Assembly (NCBI GenBank): GCA_050331475.1
Contig: JBHJGU010000128.1
Span: 1-48,492 of the forward strand
Origin: JBHJGU01 sp050331475
Lineage (GTDB): Bacteria > Pseudomonadota > Alphaproteobacteria > Caulobacterales > Maricaulaceae
Direction of reading: 5' to 3'
Length of the DNA: 48,492 bases
Part shown: piece after piece, positions 40,816 to 48,492 of the stretch
How positions within the stretch are numbered: the first letter of the stretch is position 1
How the letters are laid out: each line of letters opens with the position of its first letter
Made by a program: the position numbers and the translations under genes
The notes under the pieces: model-generated
The model's database searches: none
What the model was told of the DNA's origin: nothing
Seen by the model: only the letters and a program-made list of their open reading frames with translations

Positions 40816-41748
40816 ATGTCCTCATCCCGACTGATCGGTGTGCGTTTGAACCCCCAGCCGGTCCCCGAAATCGGTCACACGGTGATTGTTACCGGCGATG
40901 CGCCCGATGCCGTCGCCAGAGCCGCCAATGTGCTGGTCGGGCTCGGCATAGACATGGGCGGACAATTGCTCTGGCCGAGCTTTTCCGACCCGGAAACCGC
41001 GCGCGCGATCGACGCGCCGATCGCGGGGGCGTGGCGGGCTTATGCGCGCCGACGGGATGACGAGCGGCGGGTGTGGGGGTTCGCCCGACCTCATCTTGCA
41101 CCCATTCTATCCAACCTTTTAGGCGCATTGCGCCATCCTCGGCTTATTGTGTTAACCGCTGATCCCAGCGCGGGCCTCAAGGACGGCGTCGTCACGGCGA
41201 ATGCGCTGGTTGAGGCCGGTAAGGCTTGGACCGAGCAGGTCAAAGCGTTGAACAAGGTCAAATGTCCGACCTTGGTGGCGCCGGCGAGCGCGCCGGCGGC
41301 CGCGCCGGAGGCCTTTATCGATACGCTGGCGGACTTTGTCGGCGTGGCGTTGACCGAGGCCCTGCGCGTAGCGGTGCGCCCGCGCTTGGCTCTGGCTCCG
41401 AACGGCGTACGCTCACGCGGGCGGGATGCATCCGAAGCCCGTGGCGGTATTGATCGGCTGCGCCCGGAGGGTGTGTTGACCGGTTGGGCGCGACCGGACG
41501 CTGATGCGGAGCCGACGGCGGTCCGCGTGTGGATGGACGATGTCGAGTTGGGCGTGTTCCCCGCCCGGGAACGGCGTGAAGACAGCGACCGCGACGCGCC
41601 CGACGCCCGTTGGGGCTTCAATGCGCCTTTGCCGCCGGGTTGGTCGCAAGCGCGGTGGCTGCATGTATGTTTCGCAGACACAGACGCGCCCTTAGGTTCG
41701 GTTTTTTTGCCCCGTTATCGGGTGATCGCAGGCGCGCCCACCGACTGA
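40816..41748 (+). CDS. Uncharacterised protein, degenerate sulfotransferase-like with C-terminal beta module
   Basis: A 310-residue protein I cannot assign firmly. The first 190 residues have the look of a sulfotransferase fold: VIVTGDAPDAVARAANVLVG and LGIDMGGQL at the start, and WGFARPHLAPILSNLL then PRLIVLTADPSAG in the middle. The PAPS-binding loop, usually of the type G-x-x-R-S-G-T-S, is replaced by GDAPDAVA, so normal activity is doubtful. The C-terminal 90 residues form a beta-rich module starting at RLRPEGVLTGWARPDAD. The ATG directly follows the TGA of the glycosyltransferase; the open frame from 40747 is a shadow. Its 3' end overlaps the Wzt gene by 34 bases. Confidence 0.75.
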   Translation: MSSSRLIGVRLNPQPVPEIGHTVIVTGDAPDAVARAANVLVGLGIDMGGQLLWPSFSDPETARAIDAPIAGAWRAYARRRDDERRVWGFARPHLAPILSNLLGALRHPRLIVLTADPSAGLKDGVVTANALVEAGKAWTEQVKALNKVKCPTLVAPASAPAAAPEAFIDTLADFVGVALTEALRVAVRPRLALAPNGVRSRGRDASEARGGIDRLRPEGVLTGWARPDADAEPTAVRVWMDDVELGVFPARERREDSDRDAPDARWGFNAPLPPGWSQARWLHVCFADTDAPLGSVFLPRYRVIAGAPTD

Positions 41749-42506
41749 CCGCTCTCGCGAACCCGGGTGACCAGATCTTGGTAGCGCTCCAGCCCCTCAT
41801 CGACCGCGCCATCGTAAATGAGCTCGCCGCGCTCGATCAGCAGAACCCGGTCGCACCAGCGCCGGATGAGCTTCTCACTCTGTGACGCCAGCACGAAAAT
41901 CGACGAATTCACCGCAAGGCGGTCCATGCGCTCGCCGGCGCGCCGGCGGAACTCCGCATCACCTGCGCCAAGCCATTCATCCAACAACAGGATCTCGGGC
42001 TGGATCGCCGTGGTTATGGCGAAGCCCAACCGCAACGCCATGCCCGAGGAATAAGTCGACATGGGCTGGTGGACCCAGTCCTGGATGTTGGCGAATTCGA
42101 GAATGTCGTCCAACCGCGCTTTGATGTCCTTGCGCGACAATCCCAATAGGTGTCCGCGCAGATAGACGTTATCGAGCCCCGAAGCTTCCGGAATGAAGCC
42201 CAGGTTCAGGCTGTAAAGCGCTGCGATCGAACCGTGATGCTCATACCGGCCACGAACCGGCTGGTAGACGCCTGCGAGCAACTTCAACAGCGTCGTCTTG
42301 CCTGATCCGTTGCGCCCAATCAGGCCGACGCGCTCGCCTTCTTGGACCCGAAACGACACGTCATTGAGCGCCAGCAGTTTCTCCCGCTTCAGACGTGGGA
42401 AATAGCTCGCCAGGAACCGGTCGAGGCGGGACGTGGTTTGGGTTTGTTGTTCAAAGGCTTGTTCGAAAACCACGCTCGCGCGGGCTAACTCCAGATACGC
42501 GCTCAT
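41715..42506 (-). CDS. Polysaccharide ABC transporter ATPase (KpsT/Wzt)
   Basis: A 263-residue ATPase of the capsule/O-antigen export family. Walker A LIGRNGSGKTTLL, signature YSSGMALRLGFA, Walker B EILLLDEWLGAGD and the TASQSEKLIRRWC-like switch region (LASQSEKLIRRWCDRV) are all clear. It has no C-terminal carbohydrate-binding domain of the Wzt type, so it is closer to KpsT and would export chains without recognising a cap. It pairs with the permease three bases upstream. The TAA at 41715 overlaps the converging gene. Confidence 0.94.
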   Translation of the reverse strand: MSAYLELARASVVFEQAFEQQTQTTSRLDRFLASYFPRLKREKLLALNDVSFRVQEGERVGLIGRNGSGKTTLLKLLAGVYQPVRGRYEHHGSIAALYSLNLGFIPEASGLDNVYLRGHLLGLSRKDIKARLDDILEFANIQDWVHQPMSTYSSGMALRLGFAITTAIQPEILLLDEWLGAGDAEFRRRAGERMDRLAVNSSIFVLASQSEKLIRRWCDRVLLIERGELIYDGAVDEGLERYQDLVTRVRESGQSVGAPAITR

Positions 42507-42509
42507 CGC

Positions 42510-43286
42510 TCAGATCCAGTACGTTAAACGCGAGCGCGAGGCGCCGTACACCGCGGACGCCGCCGCGCCCAGCGCCAGCGTGACCGCCCCCGTGACGATC
42601 CAATTGAGGGGATCGACCGGTCGGTTAAGCAGCGGGTCGCGGACCATTTCGATATAATGGTAAAACGGATTCCAATTGATATACTTTTCCAGATGGCTAC
42701 TTTCTTCCAAATCCCAAATAATAGGTGTCAAGAAAAACATAAAACGCATGATTGCGGACATGAATTCACCAACATCTCGAAACCGTAACGTAATCACTGA
42801 TAGTAATGTTGAAGTAAAAACTGCTGTGATCGCATAAATTGCGACGGCCGGCAGCAGTAAAAGCCATGAAGTGTCGGGATAAAACCCGAACAGTAATACG
42901 ACTGGGATCGCCACAACGGTGAGGTGCGCCGTTTCGATCGCTTCGGAATAGATAAAGCTAAGGCTGAACATGGGCGGCGGAAGCCGCATCGATAACAAGA
43001 ATTGCCGCCCGCTGAGATAGGACCGGGAACCGGCGACCACGACGCTGGAGATAAACGTCCAGCACATCAACCCGACGGCGAAATGCGGCAGAAACCGTTG
43101 AGCGCGCCATCCCAAGAGATCGGAAAACAGCCATCCCACAGTGAACACGAAAATTGCGAAGCCGAAGACGATCCACAGCGGGCCGAAATAGGTGCGCCGG
43201 TATTTAACGGTGGTGGATCGCGCGGCGTGCAGGGTCCAGAATTCACGATACGAGAGCGCGGCCGCCAAATCTGAAAACAATCGCAT
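42510..43286 (-). CDS. Polysaccharide ABC transporter permease (KpsM/Wzm)
   Basis: A 258-residue ABC-2 permease for capsule or O-antigen chains. Six helices. Typical segments are YRRTYFGPLWIVFGFAIFV near the N terminus, FLPHFAVGLMCWTFISSVV, a GRQFLLSMRLPPPM loop and SAIMRFMFFLTPIIWDLE, with NWNPFYHYIEMVRDPLL before the last helix. It moves lipid-linked polysaccharide across the inner membrane using the ATPase encoded next. Start ATG 43286 after AAAGG. It is divergent from the gene at 43425. Confidence 0.94.
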   Translation of the reverse strand: MRLFSDLAAALSYREFWTLHAARSTTVKYRRTYFGPLWIVFGFAIFVFTVGWLFSDLLGWRAQRFLPHFAVGLMCWTFISSVVVAGSRSYLSGRQFLLSMRLPPPMFSLSFIYSEAIETAHLTVVAIPVVLLFGFYPDTSWLLLLPAVAIYAITAVFTSTLLSVITLRFRDVGEFMSAIMRFMFFLTPIIWDLEESSHLEKYINWNPFYHYIEMVRDPLLNRPVDPLNWIVTGAVTLALGAAASAVYGASRSRLTYWI

Positions 43287-43424
43287 AGCGAACCTTTAAC
43301 CTGGAGCGCACGCGGGCGCCCGGTGTCCACGGGCGCGCCCTCGCTTGGTGCGCGCTCAGAGGGCGCTTTACTCCGCTCGTCCGAGCGTTACAAGCGACCC
43401 GAACAAGGCAAAGAGATTTCAGTT

Positions 43425-44342
43425 ATGCCCGCCGGATTCGTCTTCCTCGCCAAATCCGACGCCGCCGCCGCCGCGGCTGCGCGCAACGTTGCCGCCTTCA
43501 GCCGACATAGTCCGCGGGCTCAGCGATGCTTAGCGCTGGCGGACGGGCTGGTGGCGCCGACGGACGCCGAGGCGCTGTTCGACACGGTCATGACAATCGC
43601 TGAGCCGGGGTCGGCTGCGTTTGTCGCCGAAGCGGTGCTCGAAGCGCCCTTTGATCGGGTCATCGTGGTGGACGCAGGGGTTTGGTGTGTCGGTTCGCTT
43701 TATGATGTCTTCGCTGGTCTGCGAGACCGGCCGCTCGCCGCCGCGCCAAGTCCGTTTGCGCCTTACACCGACATGGCGGGTCCGCGCACGATCGCCGAGC
43801 CCGAGGCCGCGCCCGCAATGACCCCGCCGCTTGAGGGCTATTTGGTCGGTTTTAATCGCACCCTGCTCAGCACGGCGTGCATCGAGGTCTGGCGACGGTT
43901 TGCCCAACACGCCGACGCGGAGGGCGCGCCGTTCCCGGCCAACGCGGCGGCGCGCGCGCTTATGGCTCAGGAACGGATCAGCCTGCACGCTTTGCCCAGC
44001 GGCCTTGTGGTCAATAGCGCCGCGCCCGCGTTTTTGCGCGGCTTTGTGCGCGCCGTGGTGCACACCCCGCATGCCGAACGCGACGCGTTCGCTGCGTTCA
44101 TCAATCATGATCGCCGGCCGCGCCTCTTCGTGCCCCCCGCCACATTGTTGGTCCAGGACCAGAAGGCTGGGGTATGGCGGGTTTTAGGCTTCGACCGGGG
44201 CCGCGTCCTCGTCTTAGGCGAGGCGGAGATGGCGGATTTCACGCCGTATCTGCACGCTCTAGGCGCCAGTTTCGGCGCAGCTCACGGCTGGCGTCCGCCG
44301 CCGGAACAGCCGCAGGCCGCCAAAGCCAAAACCCGCGCGTAA
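43425..44342 (+). CDS. Uncharacterised protein, possibly degenerate GT-A glycosyltransferase
   Basis: A 305-residue protein with no firm family. The N-terminal 210 residues resemble a nucleotide-sugar glycosyltransferase of the GT8-like type: MPAGFVFLAKSDAAA, APFDRVIVVDAGVWCVGSLYDVF, RPLAAAPSPFAP, GYLVGFNRTLL and ERISLHALPSGLVVN. The metal-binding DxD expected in VVDADVW is VVDAGVW, with the second Asp missing, so activity is uncertain. Start: ATG 43425 with AAAGAG nine bases upstream; the frame is open back to 43323. It sits within the polysaccharide genes, convergent with the large glycosyltransferase. Confidence 0.7.
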   Translation: MPAGFVFLAKSDAAAAAAARNVAAFSRHSPRAQRCLALADGLVAPTDAEALFDTVMTIAEPGSAAFVAEAVLEAPFDRVIVVDAGVWCVGSLYDVFAGLRDRPLAAAPSPFAPYTDMAGPRTIAEPEAAPAMTPPLEGYLVGFNRTLLSTACIEVWRRFAQHADAEGAPFPANAAARALMAQERISLHALPSGLVVNSAAPAFLRGFVRAVVHTPHAERDAFAAFINHDRRPRLFVPPATLLVQDQKAGVWRVLGFDRGRVLVLGEAEMADFTPYLHALGASFGAAHGWRPPPEQPQAAKAKTRA

Positions 44343-44369
44343 GCGTTCGGCAACAGGCGCAGGCGGGGA

Positions 44370-45266
44370 TCAGGCTCGGGCGAACACCTCCACCACCGCG
44401 CCCGCTTCGGTCACCACGTCAAGCTTGATTAACTGGGCGCAGCGTCGGCGCTGGTCGGGAAAGGGCAGGGTTTCTTCGAACCCGAAACCGAGGCTCAAAT
44501 CGAGGAGCCCTCCGGAAGGCTCTGTGATCGGCAGTCGAATTTTGCTCAAGCCGTCCGCCGCCAGAACGCGCCGGTTCGCGCGCGCGCCATTTACCGAGAC
44601 GTCGCAATATTGGCTCGGCACCCACGCGGGCACGTAAAACGTCAAGTGTAGCGCCGCCAGGGAATTTCGCGCGAACACGCCCAAACGGGCGCGCGGCGCG
44701 CACCAACCGTCAGCGTCCACACCGCTGGGGTGACCCACAACGTAGGGGCCTTCAATCTCCGCCGCGGGCGTGATGTCTAGCCGACCGTCGAAATAATCCC
44801 GCGTCATAACCGGATAGTTTCCATCAATGGCGCTGGGGGCGATTTCGGGGGTGGACCTGCGCGCGGCGGCGGTTTGAAACGCCTCGAAGATCGTCCGTGG
44901 TCCGGCTTCGCGGTCGAAAACCTCGCCCACGCCCAACGCGCGCACGCGTTCCGCGGGGGCGCCAATATCTGCAAGCACCGGCCAGAGCCCTGCGCGCAGC
45001 GCCTCGGAAAGGGTGTAGGAATAGGTTTCCGGCAGAACGCCAGGGAAATAGATCATCGCGCCGTCGGCGTTGCGCAAAGCGCCGATAACGCTGTCGCGAT
45101 CGAAGGGTCCGCGTAATTCCACGTTGGGAAACCGTTCCAACCGCGCGCCGATCGACATGGGTCCGATGAAGACGAACCGCACCGGCGCCTCGGATCGCCA
45201 GCCCTCATGGATCACCGCATTCAGGTGGTGAAAGCCCTTGTGCTCGGCGAGCCCCCCCAGCAGCAC
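44370..45266 (-). CDS. GT4 donor-binding half and C-terminal beta domain (after in-frame TAA)
   Basis: A 298-residue piece in the same frame as the 45336-47621 gene. The sequence between the TAA (45333-45335) and this first GTG also reads on without a break (TIADRPNRVD...RVVLLGGLAEHKGF). It is the C-terminal Rossmann half of a GT4 enzyme: LLGGLAEHKGFHHL, FVFIGPM, VELRGPFDRD and the EX7E motif in PETYSYTLSEAL. About 100 residues of beta-rich sequence follow. A separate protein would have no acceptor half, so it is best seen as the 3' part of one interrupted gene of 1083 codons. Confidence 0.85.
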   Translation of the reverse strand: MLLGGLAEHKGFHHLNAVIHEGWRSEAPVRFVFIGPMSIGARLERFPNVELRGPFDRDSVIGALRNADGAMIYFPGVLPETYSYTLSEALRAGLWPVLADIGAPAERVRALGVGEVFDREAGPRTIFEAFQTAAARRSTPEIAPSAIDGNYPVMTRDYFDGRLDITPAAEIEGPYVVGHPSGVDADGWCAPRARLGVFARNSLAALHLTFYVPAWVPSQYCDVSVNGARANRRVLAADGLSKIRLPITEPSGGLLDLSLGFGFEETLPFPDQRRRCAQLIKLDVVTEAGAVVEVFARA

Positions 45267-45332
45267 AACGCGGGTAGGGCCCTCAGCGTCCGTCTTGGCG
45301 GGGTCGACCCGATTGGGGCGGTCCGCAATCGT

Positions 45333-47621
45333 TTAGTGCCACCAGTGCGGGCGAACCGTGATCTCCACGTCCGGCCAAATTGAGCGGTATCGGTCCGCAA
45401 CGTCTTGGGACGGTGCGAAGACGGTGTCCGCCTTCTCCAAAATCGCGCGCCAGCGGTCCCGCCAACCCTCCACCCGCATGGCTTGGGGTTTGAACGAGGG
45501 GTCGAGGCCGTTATGGACCCCACCGGTCTGAACACAGAGTTCGCAGCGGCGCACGGGCGGCAGACCGCAATACTGTCCTGTCGCGTCGAGCAAAGTCACC
45601 CGAGGGCAAAGATAAAAATAGTCATGCAGGGTGACGAAGATTGCCCGGTCCGTCCGCTCCAAAACACCGAGAATGTTGACGTCGAGGTCAATCAGACCAT
45701 GGACGTGCAATATGTCCGCAAGGTCGAGCACATCCGCTGCGAACCCCTCGAACCCATCCGCTTCGGGATAATATAAGTGGTCGTCGTTTGTCGGATCACT
45801 AATGGTGAACCCGCCCCCCTTAGCGTCGGCGACGCGGCGGGCGATCAGCGTGATGCGCCCCTCCGCGATCAGGCGCCGCGCGAGGTTGTCGGCGTGATGG
45901 GTGGCGCCGCCGCCCAAGCCTGGGGCGAGCAGGACGATGATCCCGCCCTGGTCGCGTGCGGCGCTGCGCCGCCGCCACACTTCTTTGAGTAGCCGATTGC
46001 GCGCCCTCGCTAAGGGGTCGCGCGCGACAAACCGTGCGATGCTGGGGGTGTAGTCCGGGTAAAGCGCCTCAAGCGCCGCGGTGTTCGTCTTGCGCAACCG
46101 CGCCCCGTCCGCACCGAAGGATCGGCCGCCGACATGAGCGACGACCACGTCGCAGGCCGCGACGTTACGCCATCCTCGCGCCATGGCGCGCAGGCAGAAG
46201 TCGTTCTCCTCGCCATAACCGCGACCGAAACGTTCGGCGTCAAAGACCCCGACTTCGCGCAGCGCGACCCGCCGCATATAGAGGCAAAAGCCGACGCCGG
46301 TGGGCAAATCGACCGTGACGCCAGCATTGACCTCCCCGGCGATGGCGTTCAGGCCCGCGTAGTCAAAGCCGAACACCGCCCCGCCGCGGCTGCGCATGTC
46401 GGGCAGGCTGCAGATCGTCGCGTTATTGGAGAACGGGGTGACCGTGGCGATGTCGTCGGCGCTGTAGGCTGCGGCGTGGAGGCGATCGAGCCAGCCGTCA
46501 TAGACCCGGGTGTCGGAGTTGAGCAGCACGACGTCGGCTTCGTCGTCCAACCCAAAACCAAGATTGGCGGTGCGGACAAAGCCGAGATTGACCGTGTTAC
46601 GCTGATAGTCGAACCCCAGCGCCGCGGCGGTGGTGCGCAAGCCTTTGCCGAAACCGGGCTCCGGACCCGCGTCGTCGATCACCGTCACTGCAAAGGGTGT
46701 GCGAACCCGAGCCTCAGCGACGCTTTTGAGGCAAGCGCGGGTCACATCGAGGTCCTTATAGGCCGGGATGACGACCCGGATCGGCGTGCGCCGCTTGCCA
46801 TAGCGCCCCCGGTCGTAGTCTGGCGCGGGCGTAGGCTCCTCGCCCAGCTCCGAAACGTCGAGGCGGACCGCTTCGCCGTCGCGCACGGCTTTGAGCAGCG
46901 CCGGGCCCGCGGTGCGTGCGGCCCAGTAACGCTCCACCGGCCCGGGCGCGGGCGCGCCTAAGACCTGGGCGTTCAGCGCCGCCGTCGCGGTGGCCACGCC
47001 GTCGCCGATGATTAAAGCGGGCAGCGGATAATGGTCCGCGCCGGCGAGCTTCACCCGGACGATCCGGCTTGGCGGATGGGGCGCGTCGGGCAGGGGCGCG
47101 TCAATGCGAAACCGTGGTTCGCTTTGCGCTGTAACGGCGCTGTCATAGAGCCTTTCATCGGCGCGCACGCGTTTCACCCCGCCCGGTTCCAGAACAATCT
47201 CCAGATCGATCTCGGCGCGCGGGCGGGCGCGGTCGCGAATCCATCCACGAATGCGCGCCGGGTGCAGCTCTTGGATCTCCCCATCATAGTCGGATTGGTG
47301 CGCCAGGCTTAAGGTCCGGCGTTCTTCGGGGCTGTCCAGTTCCAAGGATTCGGCGAGCACTGTCGCGTCAATGCGATGGGGGCGCGCGTCAAACACCCAG
47401 GGCGGCAGACCAACGGTGATGACTGGGCTGGGACCCTCTTTGGGGGATCGCCATTCCGGCGCGGCCTGGACGCCGTCAAGCGTTAGGTCGACAAGGTCGA
47501 ACGCGCGATCCGCGCGCAAGGTCAGGTGGGCGCCTTCAAAGCTGGCTTTGGGGTCAAACCCAGTCCGGGCCAGGGTGGGCTCGACCGCTGCGGTCGTTTC
47601 GGGCGGGTCCGGTTCGCTCAT
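45333..47621 (-). CDS. Multi-domain glycosyltransferase (beta module, GT2, N-half of GT4), cut by TAA
   Basis: A 762-residue piece. Residues 1-230 are beta-rich modules, including LHPARIRGWIRDRARP. Residues about 255-520 form a GT2 domain: IRVVIPAYKDLDVTRACL, VTVIDDAGPEPG, VVLLNSDTRVYDGWL and GYGEENDFCLRAMARG. From about 555 a GT4 acceptor half starts with IIVLLAPGLGGGATHHADNL, DILHVHGL and VTLHDYFYLCPRVTL, with a Cys-rich CGLPPVRRCELC segment, and stops at VRPHWWH before TAA. The donor half lies directly downstream in the same frame. Start ATG 47621 overlaps the previous stop by one base. If the TAA is read as a stop, the GT4 domain has no donor-sugar site. Confidence 0.88.
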   Translation of the reverse strand: MSEPDPPETTAAVEPTLARTGFDPKASFEGAHLTLRADRAFDLVDLTLDGVQAAPEWRSPKEGPSPVITVGLPPWVFDARPHRIDATVLAESLELDSPEERRTLSLAHQSDYDGEIQELHPARIRGWIRDRARPRAEIDLEIVLEPGGVKRVRADERLYDSAVTAQSEPRFRIDAPLPDAPHPPSRIVRVKLAGADHYPLPALIIGDGVATATAALNAQVLGAPAPGPVERYWAARTAGPALLKAVRDGEAVRLDVSELGEEPTPAPDYDRGRYGKRRTPIRVVIPAYKDLDVTRACLKSVAEARVRTPFAVTVIDDAGPEPGFGKGLRTTAAALGFDYQRNTVNLGFVRTANLGFGLDDEADVVLLNSDTRVYDGWLDRLHAAAYSADDIATVTPFSNNATICSLPDMRSRGGAVFGFDYAGLNAIAGEVNAGVTVDLPTGVGFCLYMRRVALREVGVFDAERFGRGYGEENDFCLRAMARGWRNVAACDVVVAHVGGRSFGADGARLRKTNTAALEALYPDYTPSIARFVARDPLARARNRLLKEVWRRRSAARDQGGIIVLLAPGLGGGATHHADNLARRLIAEGRITLIARRVADAKGGGFTISDPTNDDHLYYPEADGFEGFAADVLDLADILHVHGLIDLDVNILGVLERTDRAIFVTLHDYFYLCPRVTLLDATGQYCGLPPVRRCELCVQTGGVHNGLDPSFKPQAMRVEGWRDRWRAILEKADTVFAPSQDVADRYRSIWPDVEITVRPHWWH

Positions 47622-48492
47622 CAGGCGGCGTCCGACACCGGCGCGGCGTTCGCGTCCAGCCCGTCAAGCGCGTCCAGCCAGGGTTCGACCGGGTTCGCGC
47701 CGCCTTCGGGATTAAGCGTTGCGGCTGTGAGCGGAAAACCGACCGCGCGCGCGATCGCCTCGGTCATTGGGCGTCCGCGACCGTCGCGCGCTTCAAAAAC
47801 CGGTGTTTTAGGCGACGCAAAGAGGGTGGCCGCCATGGCCGGACCCGCGACCCCCGCGACCGCGCCGGCCTGGGCCACCGCTTCTGCGATCCGATCAAGG
47901 GGGCGTCCGTCGATCGGCAAGCGCTTAAACCCGTGTCCGTTCACGGTCGCCTCTAACCGCATTTGGCGCGCTTGATCGGCGGCGGACAGCGTGCGGTCCC
48001 ACAGCAAAACCGGCGGCCCGGAGCCGGCTTGGGCCTCCGCGGCTGGGAATAGCGCCCGGGCGGCTGCAATCGCCCAGGTCGGCGGGTCTCCGGGATCGGG
48101 AGGGTTGGGCAGAAAAATGATCTCCTCAGCGCAGAGCACCGGTCCCGCTCGCGCGCGCGGTTGCGCGACGCGCGGGTCAACGCCGATCGCGTGCAGTCCA
48201 GACCGCGCCCAAGGCTCCGCAGGTAGGGGTGCGATCACCGCGTCCCAATCCCCCGACGCGTCTTGGGCAGGGATCAGGCGCGCGAGTTGGGGCAGAACCG
48301 AAAGCAGCCAGCGATCAAAGCGCGGTTGGGCGGGTTGAAGCACGACGGCAACCCGCGCGCCTACGGAGGCGGCGCTGTGCCCCGCGGCCGCGCCCGATAG
48401 CCAAAGCGCCTCCCCATCGCAGAGCCCGGGGTCCACGCAGCCCACCCCCGCAAAGACCAAACCGCCACCCTGGCCGGGCCAAAATTCCCCCC
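47621..48492 (-). CDS. GT61-like glycosyltransferase, 5' end outside the window
   Basis: The frame is open from the right edge (GEFWPGQGG) to the TGA overlapping the next ATG (TGATG), giving 289 residues of a protein whose start is not seen. TTG 48460 is only the first internal candidate. The pattern fits GT61 (DUF563): FDRWLLSVLPQLARL (the HWL.e.LPrl motif of the family, here with Arg for His), CAEEIIFLPNP, DQARQMRLEATVNGHGF with the following LPIDGRPLDRIAEAVAQAGAV and AGPAMAATLFASP. The family usually has a Gly-Ala motif where this protein has AGPAM, so key residues may differ. It is the first seen gene of the minus-strand polysaccharide unit. Confidence 0.7.
   Translation of the reverse strand, partial: GEFWPGQGGGLVFAGVGCVDPGLCDGEALWLSGAAAGHSAASVGARVAVVLQPAQPRFDRWLLSVLPQLARLIPAQDASGDWDAVIAPLPAEPWARSGLHAIGVDPRVAQPRARAGPVLCAEEIIFLPNPPDPGDPPTWAIAAARALFPAAEAQAGSGPPVLLWDRTLSAADQARQMRLEATVNGHGFKRLPIDGRPLDRIAEAVAQAGAVAGVAGPAMAATLFASPKTPVFEARDGRGRPMTEAIARAVGFPLTAATLNPEGGANPVEPWLDALDGLDANAAPVSDAA

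Noticed and set aside
1..48492. Global reassignment of TAA to an amino acid
   Set aside because: Many genes end at TAA precisely where their families end (for example LHHSSLPYQP at 6019), and several would run into unrelated sequence if TAA were read.
1..48492. CRISPR arrays, insertion sequences, prophage or integrase genes
   Set aside because: No regularly spaced repeats, transposase or integrase motifs were seen on either strand.

Overview
This GC-rich window reads as part of an alphaproteobacterial genome of the Caulobacterales/Maricaulales/Parvularculales kind. The lineage call rests on gcrA (GcrA-type cell-cycle regulator), cpdR, a phoR-pstCAB-phoU-phoB cluster without pstS, two-domain dCTP deaminase, and an Oar-like TonB-dependent receptor. 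Both ends cut genes: prkA is open at the left apart from a stop in the first codon, and a GT61-like glycosyltransferase runs off the right, so the window may be a whole contig.

Layout: 0-3.5 kb, the conserved prkA-yeaH-spoVR stress cluster. 3.5-6.1 kb, an MprF-like lysyltransferase domain protein, a VTT/DedA-like membrane protein, a small SnoaL-like protein and tRNA-Gly(CCC). 6.2-8.3 kb, a three-gene module of two paralogous membrane proteins and a small XRE regulator, with two palindromes upstream. 8.5-18.1 kb, housekeeping genes: dcd, a histidine kinase, metZ, apaG, trkH, and an ABC-2 permease-argD-argF-hslO run. 18.3 kb, gcrA behind a likely promoter with an inverted repeat and a GANTC site. 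18.9-25.9 kb, the phosphate regulon, with good Pho-box candidates before pstC and phoR. 26.1-32.0 kb, a translationally coupled RND tripartite efflux operon ending at a clear terminator. 32.1-35.6 kb, a TonB receptor broken by two in-frame TAA codons. 36.1-48.5 kb, a surface-polysaccharide region (rfbA, several glycosyltransferases, a KpsMT/Wzm-Wzt ABC exporter), with cpdR and an N-formylglutamate amidohydrolase-like gene inside it.

The most unusual feature is a set of four in-frame TAA codons in otherwise intact reading frames: the first codon of the window in prkA, two in the TonB receptor, and one between the two halves of a GT4 domain. There is no frameshift at any of them and homology-like sequence continues on both sides. 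TAA is also the ordinary stop of many genes here, so a global code change is unlikely. Sequence error, recent pseudogene formation, or site-specific readthrough are the alternatives. Other points of interest are a possible leaderless PhoR transcript, a coiled-coil insertion in PstA, a VTT gene without a canonical start codon, and repeated beta-sandwich-like modules in the polysaccharide proteins.
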